Positions 46,302-54,364 of a stretch of 64,000 nucleotides of DNA are shown here, one piece after another. Source of the DNA: Butyrivibrio sp. INlla14. GTDB taxonomy: Bacteria; Bacillota; Clostridia; Lachnospirales; Lachnospiraceae. The notes under the pieces were generated by a model. The model was not told the origin of the DNA, searched no databases, and was given only the letters and a program-made list of their open reading frames with translations. The stretch spans positions 229,289 through 293,288 of the forward strand of contig NZ_FMVS01000002.1 in the NCBI RefSeq assembly GCF_900102515.1. Direction: 5' to 3'. The position numbers and the translations under genes are program-made. Numbering within the stretch: the first letter of the stretch is position 1; each line of letters starts with the position of its first letter.

Positions 46302-47477
46302 CTACTCTCCCACTGCCTCGTAGGCTGTGTAATAGGTTTCTATCCTGTCAAACTTATAATAGGCATCGCCTCTTATATAGGCGCTGCTTCCCGGGTCGAT
46401 TGTTACTTCACCGCCATTTTTAGGTATCATCCAAATGCAGTCCACAAGCTCTTCTCCATCAAAGAACAAAACATAAGCATCCACCTTTGCTCTTTTCTTT
46501 GTGGTATTTTGAGCAGTCACAACTGCTGAATTCTCGACTATCTCTCCAAAAACTGAAACGCCGTCATAGAGATTTCCCTCATAGGGATCTCTTTTGGTTA
46601 CCAGAAATTCATACATGGAAGGCAGAGTCCCGTTAAGAAGCCTTTTATCAAATCTTCCCTCCAAGACAAAAGCCTCTCCCTGACTTACCACCTCAACAGT
46701 CTTATTGGAGGTTGCAAGTTCATTGCCATCCTCATCTCTAGCAGTAAAAAGGCACTCAAATCTGCAGTCGTTTCCAGTCTCATTCTTAAGGACCAAGATT
46801 GGATTACAGTTGTGGTAGTCCTCTCTAAAATATTGCCCAAGGATCCTGACCCCCAGAGGAAGTCCCCCGTAGGAAGGCATATCATCGTCTGAAGCGCCTT
46901 TTTTATCGCTCCCATAATCATTCTCAGCTTTGGCGCTCTCATCAAGGCTGTCTATACTTTCAAAGATACTATTTGGATCTATCTCAAGAGCAATAGCATC
47001 TGCAGTACTTGTACCGGCAGCCCCGTCAGAGTTCTCTTTAGCATTGTTGTTAAGTGCCTTTTCATCCAGATGCATTCCATCATCGTCTACCACTACGCCA
47101 TCGCTGACATAGTACATCTCATCTGGATTTTCTAAGACAAGCTCCGTATTCTCACCAGCTGCCTCATTCGGGACCATAAAACTAACATCCAGGCCTAACC
47201 TGCCGTAATTGTCATACATGATCTGGCTAATTGCATTAAGCCCATTAAGTTTTTCATAGGGAAAAGATAAACCAAAACTATTTAGATACATCACAATCGG
47301 AAGCAGTATCCCGGCAAAAGAAATAGCCAGGGCTCTTACTGTACGTATAGACTTCTCTTCTCTGATGCAGAGAATATTCAGAATAAAAGCCATTATGGAC
47401 GGAATTATTCCCACAACAAAAAAAGAGCTGATCAGACCCAGTATAGAAATTATCAGAGCAATTGTTGTTATATGCAT
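46302..47477 (-). CDS. Membrane protein of unknown function with an Ig-like outer domain
   Basis: About 391 residues. Two or three membrane segments lie in the first 75 residues (ALIISILGLISSFFVVGIIPSI...), a pattern of DUF4190-type heads. An acidic Ser/Asp-rich linker (about 150-200) leads to a C-terminal domain (about 210-391, containing NPILVLKNETGNDCRFECLF) that looks like an immunoglobulin-like fold. The function is unknown. GAGAGGG lies 7 bases before the ATG at 47477. Confidence 0.78.
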   Translation of the reverse strand: MHITTIALIISILGLISSFFVVGIIPSIMAFILNILCIREEKSIRTVRALAISFAGILLPIVMYLNSFGLSFPYEKLNGLNAISQIMYDNYGRLGLDVSFMVPNEAAGENTELVLENPDEMYYVSDGVVVDDDGMHLDEKALNNNAKENSDGAAGTSTADAIALEIDPNSIFESIDSLDESAKAENDYGSDKKGASDDDMPSYGGLPLGVRILGQYFREDYHNCNPILVLKNETGNDCRFECLFTARDEDGNELATSNKTVEVVSQGEAFVLEGRFDKRLLNGTLPSMYEFLVTKRDPYEGNLYDGVSVFGEIVENSAVVTAQNTTKKRAKVDAYVLFFDGEELVDCIWMIPKNGGEVTIDPGSSAYIRGDAYYKFDRIETYYTAYEAVGE

Positions 47478-47559
47478 GAAATTCCCTCTCATTTTCTGTG
47501 CATATTCTACAAAAATTATTTCAAAACAAATGTCAATACTTGTATCTATATTTTTTTGT

Positions 47560-47577
47560 ACTACAATATATTGTAGT
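47560..47577. promoter_or_regulatory. Perfect 18-base palindrome before the 56-residue gene
   Basis: ACTACAATATATTGTAGT is identical to its reverse complement, as expected for a dimeric repressor site. It lies 43 bases before the small gene and 83 bases before the divergent membrane protein gene, so it could control either. Confidence 0.6.
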
Positions 47578-47619
47578 TAAGAAATGATTTTTATTTCGTT
47601 TTTGAGGAGGGTGTGAATT

Positions 47620-47790
47620 ATGAGTAATGTTGCCGATATTGAGGCTCTTGATTCAAGAGTTATACGCAACATTCTTCGTTCTATGGCTAATGAGCACTGG
47701 TCAGTAGCTGAGGCTTTGGATGAGTACGATATACCTCAGCAGCTTCGCAGCGAGTATGAAGCTCAGATAGAAGAATGTTTTGTCGACTAG
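47620..47790 (+). CDS. Small acidic protein (56 residues), well-supported small gene
   Basis: A 56-residue reading frame beginning MSNVADIEALDSRVIRNILR and ending EECFVD. It has a strong GAGGAGGG ribosome site, a perfect palindrome in its promoter region and a clear terminator 20 bases after its stop, so it is very likely a real gene. The product is acidic and soluble with predicted helices and no known domain. The Trp-Ser-Val-Ala-Glu-Ala segment resembles part of a helix-turn-helix, but this is weak. Confidence 0.75.
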   Translation: MSNVADIEALDSRVIRNILRSMANEHWSVAEALDEYDIPQQLRSEYEAQIEECFVD

Positions 47791-47809
47791 TTCATATAGA
47801 CCACTTGTT

Positions 47810-47832
47810 GGCCGCCGCAAGGCGGCCTTTCT
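47810..47832 (+). terminator. Terminator of the 56-residue gene
   Basis: GGCCGCC pairs with GGCGGCC around a GCAA tetraloop, followed by TTTCTT. Confidence 0.85.
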
Positions 47833-47875
47833 TATGTAAATCTTTCTTGTGTGATTCTTTGGTTATATTCTTGTT

Positions 47876-49066
47876 TCACTCTTGTTTGAGAAGATTCATC
47901 CCCACATCGTAAACCTTGCCCTCGCAGGCATCAATAAGCCATTTGGCCATGGTAATTCCCTGTTCAGTAAAAAGAAGAAAATGCGGCTCGCGGACACTAG
48001 TGTGAACTGTGCCGCCCATAGTAATAAAGGGAATCTTCCAATCATCTATGAACATGCCAAACTTTGGCGTGATCTCCTTTAGCTCTTTTACCATCTGGAT
48101 GAGCTGATTATAATATTCATTCTGAACATCCTGATCTGTCTTGTACTTCTTGCGGATGATATCGTTGTAATAGGCACTCAGAAGGTAATCATGTGTAGAG
48201 CTTGAATAAAGATATCTGAACCTGTCACCATGCTTGGCATAGAGGGCTCTGTACCAGTCCAGAGTTATGTTATCCCCGTGAATTGATTTCCATATAGAAT
48301 CCTTGGTCTGCCAGATGTTTCTTGCAGTCTTCCTCCAGTTCTTGTATAGCAAAAGCCCGCTATCAGAAAATAGCGTAATATTGGAGGTCTTAGGATAATA
48401 GTCATCTGCAATCTCGGATGCCAGCGCGGGTACTGCAAAAGCTCCCGCCGAATTACCTGCAATGAGAATGCTCTTTGGATTAGGAAAAAGAGCTTTCGCC
48501 ACCTTCATACTCTCAAGGAAATTTACATAGCCATGGAAATGAAGTATGTTATCGCTGCCATCCTCACCCTGATATGGATAATCATTGCAGCCCACATGAA
48601 AATCCCCAGTGGCATAGGTAATAACTACAAAGCTCCAATTCTTGAAGGGATTCTTGTCTGACATGATATCAGTGATCCCCACGTTTATGTTCATGATCTG
48701 GGTAAAGGGTCTTAAATTATTCCAGTAATAGTTGGGAAGCCCTGCTGCAACCTTGCCTCCAGTCACTGGTCGTGCGGCCATGTACTCGTTATAGGCAACA
48801 CCGCCTCCTGATAAAAAAATGCAGAGTTTGTCAGGATCTGCTTTTTTGACATAGATATGGTACTCTGACCCATCTCCCGACAGTCCCTTTTCAAGAGGTA
48901 CCTTGTACCAGGTCATTTCCTTGGGATCACTGGGGAGATTTTCTGCCTTGAAGCTACTCTCTTCTATTGCTCTGCCTATTCTGTTTTCTACGTAATCTCC
49001 AACTTTTGACGCAAAAACAATTCCGCGCTTAAAGTTACTTTTGTTGGTCTTATCTTTTAATCCCAT
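47876..49066 (-). CDS. Pectin-acetylesterase-like hydrolase (CE13/NOTUM-type)
   Basis: About 396 residues, an alpha/beta hydrolase similar to pectin acetylesterases. It has the nucleophile in ILIAGNSAGAFAVPALASE, a preceding oxyanion segment LCIFLSGGGVAYNEYM and candidate Asp and His in FIDDWKIPFITMGGTVH. It lacks a signal peptide, so it would work in the cytosol. The ATG at 49066 has GGAG 5 bases upstream; it follows the DUF6320 gene by 13 bases. It is the fourth gene of the operon that starts with the GH120-like enzyme, so removal of acetyl groups from imported sugars is a plausible role. Confidence 0.83.
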   Translation of the reverse strand: MGLKDKTNKSNFKRGIVFASKVGDYVENRIGRAIEESSFKAENLPSDPKEMTWYKVPLEKGLSGDGSEYHIYVKKADPDKLCIFLSGGGVAYNEYMAARPVTGGKVAAGLPNYYWNNLRPFTQIMNINVGITDIMSDKNPFKNWSFVVITYATGDFHVGCNDYPYQGEDGSDNILHFHGYVNFLESMKVAKALFPNPKSILIAGNSAGAFAVPALASEIADDYYPKTSNITLFSDSGLLLYKNWRKTARNIWQTKDSIWKSIHGDNITLDWYRALYAKHGDRFRYLYSSSTHDYLLSAYYNDIIRKKYKTDQDVQNEYYNQLIQMVKELKEITPKFGMFIDDWKIPFITMGGTVHTSVREPHFLLFTEQGITMAKWLIDACEGKVYDVGMNLLKQE

Positions 49067-49079
49067 ATTTCTCCATACA

Positions 49080-49745
49080 TCAAAGGTTGAACATCTTTTG
49101 CGCAGCCCGTTTAAGGTCTGAGAACCTGAAAATGATGAGGGCTGCAATGAGTATGAGGTACACCATGATTACCGCAACTGCAGGCCATGTGAAGGTATTC
49201 ATACCATTTTTAATAAATATTATCTGTGATAGAGCCATGAACAGATCAAGAACCAGATATAGAATATACTCATCAAGTCTTAGCTTGAGTACCTTGGCAG
49301 TAATAATGGTGGCTATAGCAAGTCCAAAAAGTGTACTTGGAACCATCCACATTACGCTCCAGCCGTGGGGGCCTGTCTTAATATCAACGTACACATCAAC
49401 AATTATGGCAACAACCACCTCAAAGGTTATTACCTTTATCAGGTTATTCCTAAGGTACATTGTGGTTATAAAGGTGATCCAGGCAACCAAAAATCCCAGC
49501 ATCATGATTCCAAATACAGGATATATCTTTTGTGTCTGAATATTGATCGTTCCAAATATAATCTCTGACGCAATAAAGATAAAAGTCACCATCTTAAAAA
49601 GTGTTATGTTACTGATCTTTTTCTTTTTAAGAGTTGGAAAAGGTGCCTCAGGCTCGCCATCAATCTGGCGGAGCTGTCCCTGGCACAAAGGGCAGCACTC
49701 CTTGCGGCCTCTTATATTTACCTTGCATTTAGGACAATACTGCAT
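49080..49745 (-). CDS. DUF6320 membrane protein with zinc ribbon
   Basis: A 221-residue protein with an N-terminal zinc ribbon (CPKC and CPLC motifs, residues 4-20) followed by six predicted membrane segments. This matches DUF6320, which often lies beside HXXXD-type acyltransferase and alpha/beta hydrolase genes in Firmicutes. The function is unknown; a membrane platform for the acyltransferase is possible. AAGGAG precedes the ATG, 5 bases after the acyltransferase stop. Confidence 0.85.
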   Translation of the reverse strand: MQYCPKCKVNIRGRKECCPLCQGQLRQIDGEPEAPFPTLKKKKISNITLFKMVTFIFIASEIIFGTINIQTQKIYPVFGIMMLGFLVAWITFITTMYLRNNLIKVITFEVVVAIIVDVYVDIKTGPHGWSVMWMVPSTLFGLAIATIITAKVLKLRLDEYILYLVLDLFMALSQIIFIKNGMNTFTWPAVAVIMVYLILIAALIIFRFSDLKRAAQKMFNL

Positions 49746-49750
49746 TTAAC

Positions 49751-51016
49751 TTACTCCTTGTCATAGTCATTTGTTCCAAGCTCTACTTCAAGCCCCATCT
49801 CCGTAAGGCATCTAAAGAAGTTAAGCATACTCTTATGAGTTTTGTAAGGGGATGCTTCTCCGAAGGTCAGTCTGTCCTTGTAGGAGCAAACTGTAACCTG
49901 CTGACTGGCAGCGGTCATAAAGGCACTAAAGCCGTCAATAAAATCTGCAACCTCCTCTGGCATTTTGATCTGTCCAAGATTGGACATAGAGCTTGTAACG
50001 CCCTTCTTGGCCGCCCTGTCAAAATAACCGATTCCAATATCCTTTATAGGAAGCGGGATCATCTTGATACCAATATTATGCTCAAGTGCAGCATAGGAAT
50101 TCATTGTCTTTTCAATACTCTCAGGAGCGAGTTTTTCTTTAAAGTCCTTATCAACTTTGGCTATGATGCTCTGCATATCTCCGTTATAATCTGCAGGATC
50201 ATAGTCGATGTTTATTACGCCAAAGAAATTTCTGCTGGTGCCGGATTTAAAGTATTGCCTTAGGTTAACAGGTACACTTACGACTATATGCTTCTTTTTC
50301 TGTGCCCTGTTCATTCCCTGAATAATGGCTTTTATGTAGACTGAAACGCACATAACTCCGACTGTTGTTTTATACTCATGTGCTATATCAAGGAACTTAC
50401 TGGCTGATATAGTTCCTTCTATCAGATGTGGCAAAAGATTATCATCTATCTCACCAGTTATCTGATATGCCTTAACTGATCTCATCTCCTTGAGCTGCTT
50501 GAGTCCTCTTTGCTTGCTGTAAAAGTCATCGAAAGCATCTACATTTTTTTCCTCAATAGAAAAGTCATCAGTAGGCTTGATCTCAGCATCTATGCCATGC
50601 TTGATCACAAGATATCTTGTGAGGAGATTTTTGAAAAACATAAAGGCGCCAGTTCCGTCAGCAAGAACATGGAACATTTCAAGGTTAATCCTGTTGTTGT
50701 AGTAATTAACCCTGTAGAGGAGGTTCTTGCGGCCTGGAATATATATAGGCTCGCAAGCCGGAGTATTCTCCTCTTCAACCTTTACCCTTAGGTCAGTTTC
50801 CTCCAGATAGTACCAAAAGAGTCCTCTGTGCAGTACACAGTTGAAGATAGGGAAATCCTCTATTATTTCGTCCAATGCTCTCTGAAGGATGTCTTCATCA
50901 ACCTGCTCCCTTAACTGACAGGTAAGCCTAAAGACCCTGGTATTGGCTCCCTTTGCTGTTGAAGGTACAATCTTGGCAGCATTATCAAGTTCGTACCAGT
51001 TTCTACTTTTTGCCAT
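49751..51016 (-). CDS. HXXXD-type acyltransferase (condensation-domain-like)
   Basis: A 421-residue protein of the condensation/alcohol acetyltransferase superfamily. The catalytic motif is His116-V-L-A-Asp120-G in NLEMFHVLADGTGAF, and the second conserved segment (NLRQYFKSGTSRNFFGVI) resembles the DFG-like region of the fold. Such enzymes transfer acyl groups to alcohol or amine acceptors. It has no carrier-protein partner nearby, so it is not part of a peptide synthetase. It starts 4 bases after the GH120-like gene. Confidence 0.85.
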   Translation of the reverse strand: MAKSRNWYELDNAAKIVPSTAKGANTRVFRLTCQLREQVDEDILQRALDEIIEDFPIFNCVLHRGLFWYYLEETDLRVKVEEENTPACEPIYIPGRKNLLYRVNYYNNRINLEMFHVLADGTGAFMFFKNLLTRYLVIKHGIDAEIKPTDDFSIEEKNVDAFDDFYSKQRGLKQLKEMRSVKAYQITGEIDDNLLPHLIEGTISASKFLDIAHEYKTTVGVMCVSVYIKAIIQGMNRAQKKKHIVVSVPVNLRQYFKSGTSRNFFGVINIDYDPADYNGDMQSIIAKVDKDFKEKLAPESIEKTMNSYAALEHNIGIKMIPLPIKDIGIGYFDRAAKKGVTSSMSNLGQIKMPEEVADFIDGFSAFMTAASQQVTVCSYKDRLTFGEASPYKTHKSMLNFFRCLTEMGLEVELGTNDYDKE

Positions 51017-51020
51017 TAAA

Positions 51021-53723
51021 TCAATTTTCCAACCTTTCTGTTACCACATCCATAGAGCCTCTGCTCATGCGGTATATTACATCTTCTAAAGATATGAATT
51101 TCTTATTTCTAATGAATTTGAGGTACTTGGGAGTAAGCCTCATTTTTATTCCCTTAGCTTCTATCTCACTATTGACCTTGCTCTGTATAGTCTCGCAGGT
51201 ATCCGCAGCATCATGAGTCATGCTCTTACTAAGGATGCACAGAAGCGTTCCTGCAGTACGGACAAGTCCCTCTATATTTGGCTCATCAGAAACATCAAGA
51301 GACTGCAAAGACCCAACAGACCATTTTTTCAGGTTATGATATATTCCATACTCAAGATCAAGCTCTACAAGTCTTTCGTTAGTTCCATCATAGAGCCAGA
51401 CTTCATTGCCCTTTACAAACATGTCGCTTACCTGGAAAAGACCTCCCTCAAACGGAAACTTGATATCGCAGGATTCACAACCTGTAAGAAGGACGTTTGA
51501 ATTGATCTCGCTTACTCTGCTTTCATTTTCAAACTCGTCCTCATCGATGGTAAAGTTTGGTTCCTTTATTTCTTCAAGGTCAGGAGCTTCGTCCCTGGGC
51601 TCTACATAGATAGTCTGTGACTCCTTTACTTCTTCAAGGATTTCCTCGTCACTTTCTTTCTTTTCAGAGATTCTCTTTTTCTCCTCATAGCGGATCATAT
51701 AGGAGCCAAAGCCGGGAGTCTGAACGGTAAATCTGTCAGTTCTACACTCCTCAAAGGGTCCGGCTACAGGGTGGATTCCCCTCTTTCTGCCAAAATAGTC
51801 TCTGTCAAAAACAAGTTCAGTACCATCCGGATTTTCAAATCTCGCCTCAGGTTCAAAGGCAACTCCTAAAACAGACGAATTGACCGGAGAAGAAATGTTC
51901 CTTGGCAGGAATTCATAAAGATTTGTATGAAGAGTGTATCTTCCATCCTCTTCGTCTATATAAAAACTTATCTTGTGGTCCTTGTCCACGTGGCATTTCT
52001 CATTATCACAGGGTCTTGCGCCGTTAAAATATGCATTTCCTGACAAATATACCGGTAGGTGGTCGTAATAGTGATCTTTAGACCCTTTATCTTTTTCTGC
52101 TCCCTTATAGAAGCCTGAAAAATACTCAGGAGCAGAAGGGTAACTGTTGTACACACTTGTTCCGCAGATAAAGTTATTCTTGTCTATTGTATCAAGGTTC
52201 TGTGAAACGCAGTACTCCAGAAGTTCCTGTCTTACAGTCTTCTGAAGGAAAATGTTATTGTAGAATCTCGCATCGCCATGAAGAATAGTCATAAAGCCAG
52301 CTATCTGAGTAGAGTGCGGCACGTGATATGGCGTATATCTGTTTGTTGCAAATCTCTTTCCTGCATTGTCTGTGCCATTTCCTACATAGGTAAAAGAGCC
52401 AGCGATGAGATTATGTACAAAGGCGATGCCCTGAGTACTAATCCTGCAGGCTATATCTGATAATAGCAGGTTATGGTCGATAATTGTAGGTCCGTGCGAA
52501 ACTTCAACAAAAATATCTTCTCCAAGGGATAAGCCTGAATCTATGATTGTTCCCTGTGGCGGCACATTATCATGAAGGAAGTTCTGAGTAACCCTGGTGC
52601 CCTGAGCTTCCCAGTCAAGCCAAATTCCTCTTGTACAATGATCTATGTGATTGCGTTTTATCACAGTATCAATAGGAGCATGAAGCTTGATGCCTGCAAT
52701 CTCGGCCCCTGCCAGATTATGCTTGTTGTTTATATTATGAATATGGTTGTCTTCAATAACGCTAAAGGCTCCGCCAAGATGTCCTACTATGCCCGTCTGA
52801 CCACAGTCATGGATATCACAGCGTCTTACTATGTGGGAGCCTACTGTATCTTTATTCCAGCCTTCATTAACTGCTTGACATACACTATCTCTCTGGGTCT
52901 GCGTGCCATCTTTAATCCAACTTGTAGTCCACTTGTTGTTATTGCCCTTCTGGTAGTACTTGCCAAGGGAAATACCGCTGCACTTGGATTCTGAAATATC
53001 GCAGTCCTCAATTATCCAGCCAAGAGCCCAGTTAGGACCTATCATTCCTTCCTGGAATGCTGTTGGTGGTGCCCACTGCGTAGCTGCACACCTGATTGAA
53101 AAGCCAGAAATTGTTATGTAATTTAGTCCCTCTTTTTCAGGAAAAAAGCAAGCCTTTCGCACTGAAAATTCTACGTTCTCTATATTGGGATTCTTGCCTT
53201 GGAAATTAGCATAGATAACTGTCTCGTCATTTTCCTGCGCTGTAAACCATACATACTCAGAAAAGGCGGGATCCCAGGATCGCTTATCTGCTGCTGGATG
53301 CATGCAAGTATTTAGATCAAATACTTCATACATAGACTTGCCATTTAAGTAGATATCTCCTGTGTGGGGCGGATTCTCCTGATTGCTGAACCAGTCCCCA
53401 TGAACTACGTCTATATAAGGATTGTAGCTTCCAAAAAAGCTATTGGGAACTCTAATGCGCCAGAGGTTCTCAAACTGTTCCCAGCCTCTAAGTTCCTCTG
53501 CTCCTGTGATTATTGCTTCTTGTCTAGAAGTGCTGATATATGTGATACGTTTATCCTTCGTACCTGAATTGGCTGGTCTTACCCATTCTCTGTAAATTCC
53601 AGGGCCAACAAATACTGTATCACCTGCGCTTGCAAGGTTAGCAGCTTCCTGAATGGTCTTGAATGGGTGTACAGCTGTGCCATCACCGCTTCTTAGAACA
53701 TTACCTGCTACATATATCTGCAT
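51021..53723 (-). CDS. GH120-like beta-xylosidase (right-handed beta-helix) with a C-terminal extension
   Basis: A 900-residue protein without a signal peptide. Residues 1 to about 678 match GH120 parallel beta-helix beta-xylosidases: VGPGIYREWVRP, DVVHGDWF, GIWLDWEAQGTR and FVEVSHGPTIIDHN. The family's Asp and Glu catalytic pair would be Asp370 and Glu407; the gap of 37 residues is longer than I recall for the characterised family member (about 23), so a loop is inserted. Residues about 680-900 are an extra acidic region then an unknown globular part. It would release xylose from xylo-oligosaccharides in the cytosol. First gene of a four-gene operon. Confidence 0.82.
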   Translation of the reverse strand: MQIYVAGNVLRSGDGTAVHPFKTIQEAANLASAGDTVFVGPGIYREWVRPANSGTKDKRITYISTSRQEAIITGAEELRGWEQFENLWRIRVPNSFFGSYNPYIDVVHGDWFSNQENPPHTGDIYLNGKSMYEVFDLNTCMHPAADKRSWDPAFSEYVWFTAQENDETVIYANFQGKNPNIENVEFSVRKACFFPEKEGLNYITISGFSIRCAATQWAPPTAFQEGMIGPNWALGWIIEDCDISESKCSGISLGKYYQKGNNNKWTTSWIKDGTQTQRDSVCQAVNEGWNKDTVGSHIVRRCDIHDCGQTGIVGHLGGAFSVIEDNHIHNINNKHNLAGAEIAGIKLHAPIDTVIKRNHIDHCTRGIWLDWEAQGTRVTQNFLHDNVPPQGTIIDSGLSLGEDIFVEVSHGPTIIDHNLLLSDIACRISTQGIAFVHNLIAGSFTYVGNGTDNAGKRFATNRYTPYHVPHSTQIAGFMTILHGDARFYNNIFLQKTVRQELLEYCVSQNLDTIDKNNFICGTSVYNSYPSAPEYFSGFYKGAEKDKGSKDHYYDHLPVYLSGNAYFNGARPCDNEKCHVDKDHKISFYIDEEDGRYTLHTNLYEFLPRNISSPVNSSVLGVAFEPEARFENPDGTELVFDRDYFGRKRGIHPVAGPFEECRTDRFTVQTPGFGSYMIRYEEKKRISEKKESDEEILEEVKESQTIYVEPRDEAPDLEEIKEPNFTIDEDEFENESRVSEINSNVLLTGCESCDIKFPFEGGLFQVSDMFVKGNEVWLYDGTNERLVELDLEYGIYHNLKKWSVGSLQSLDVSDEPNIEGLVRTAGTLLCILSKSMTHDAADTCETIQSKVNSEIEAKGIKMRLTPKYLKFIRNKKFISLEDVIYRMSRGSMDVVTERLEN

Positions 53724-54032
53724 ATTAACCCCCTTTTGTAGTTATGATGTCTGAAATCCAGCTCTGTGGCCAGAATTTGCAGAACACACAATTATTGCTC
53801 TGTGACCTATCGTCACTTTCGGCAATACTACATACATATAATATACAAGTATAATTATAGCATGTTTTAAGTGCTGATGAAGAGTAATTCCAGCCTGCTA
53901 TTATACGAAAAGCTTGTTACCACCACTTTCGTGTAAGCCAGTTCCCTACCGTCTAATATTCACCTTATATGCAGATTACTGTATACTAGTACTATATACA
54001 AAAGCTCAAATATACTAGTTGGAGGGGACTTT
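53724..54032. promoter_or_regulatory. Divergent leader region of the GH120 operon and the 30-residue gene
   Basis: About 310 bases. On the minus strand TATATTATATG-like promoter sequence is followed by a hairpin at 53794-53826: ATTGC and GCAAT arms enclosing GTGAC/GTCAC (53802-53806 and 53812-53816). This resembles the pyrB leader hairpin. On the plus strand TATACTAGT is repeated (about 53983 and 54011) before the small membrane peptide. Confidence 0.5.
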
Positions 54033-54125
54033 ATGGCACGAATGAAATACATATATGCAATTGCAATTCTGGCGGGATTCATCCTGGCTGGGCTGCTGAT
54101 CAGCATGATTGGGAAGTTGTTCTGA
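54033..54125 (+). CDS. 30-residue single-pass membrane peptide
   Basis: A small reading frame encoding MARMKYIYAIAILAGFILAG and ten further hydrophobic or basic residues. GGAGGGG lies 5 to 9 bases before the ATG. The product is one predicted membrane helix with a basic N-terminus, as in small membrane regulators or type I toxin peptides. The following 220 bases are heavily structured and end in a strong terminator. Evidence is the ribosome site, start and composition; it is not proved. Confidence 0.6.
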   Translation: MARMKYIYAIAILAGFILAGLLISMIGKLF

Positions 54126-54164
54126 AATGTAAGATTGTATGCAGTGATATAAAAGAATACCGGT

Positions 54165-54300
54165 TTTGTGCAAGAACAAAGAGTCGCTAGCGACTCTTTC
54201 GCGCCCGAGCGGTATTGCGAAGCAATAAACTTCATCTCCGCGAGGTGCGCATCCACAGCGGAGCGCTTTTTATGATATGGGAATTTCGGAGAAATTTCCT
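54165..54300. repeat. Row of hairpins downstream of the 30-residue gene
   Basis: Four consecutive inverted repeats: AAAGAGTCGCTAGCGACTCTTT (about 54178-54199, described in arms AAAGAGTCGC / GCGACTCTTT), ATTGC-GAA-GCAAT, CTCCGC / GCGGAG across 54225-54260, and ATGATATGGGAATTTC / GAAATTTCCTATATCA. The block has G+C-rich cores unlike the AT-rich flanks. It could be a structured 3' region, a small RNA or a dispersed repeat of the genome; only one copy is in this window. Confidence 0.6.
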
Positions 54301-54307
54301 ATATCAC

Positions 54308-54346
54308 AAAAAATTGCTCCATAACAAACTTATGGAGCAATTTTTT
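54308..54346. terminator. Strong bidirectional terminator
   Basis: AAAAAATTGCTCCATAA pairs perfectly with TTATGGAGCAATTTTTT (17 bp) around a CAAAC loop. It ends the small peptide transcript on the plus strand and the cyclase gene on the minus strand. Confidence 0.92.
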
Positions 54347-54364
54347 ATAAGCAGGTATCACGTC

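Noticed and set aside
47560..47577. BlaI/CopY-type operator (TACANNTGTA)
   Set aside because: The gap between the TACA and TGTA parts is 6 bases rather than 2, so the palindrome is not that class.
53960..54256. A 98-codon minus-strand frame over the hairpin block
   Set aside because: It crosses the inverted repeats and lies antisense to the small peptide gene, has no ribosome site and no plausible domain.
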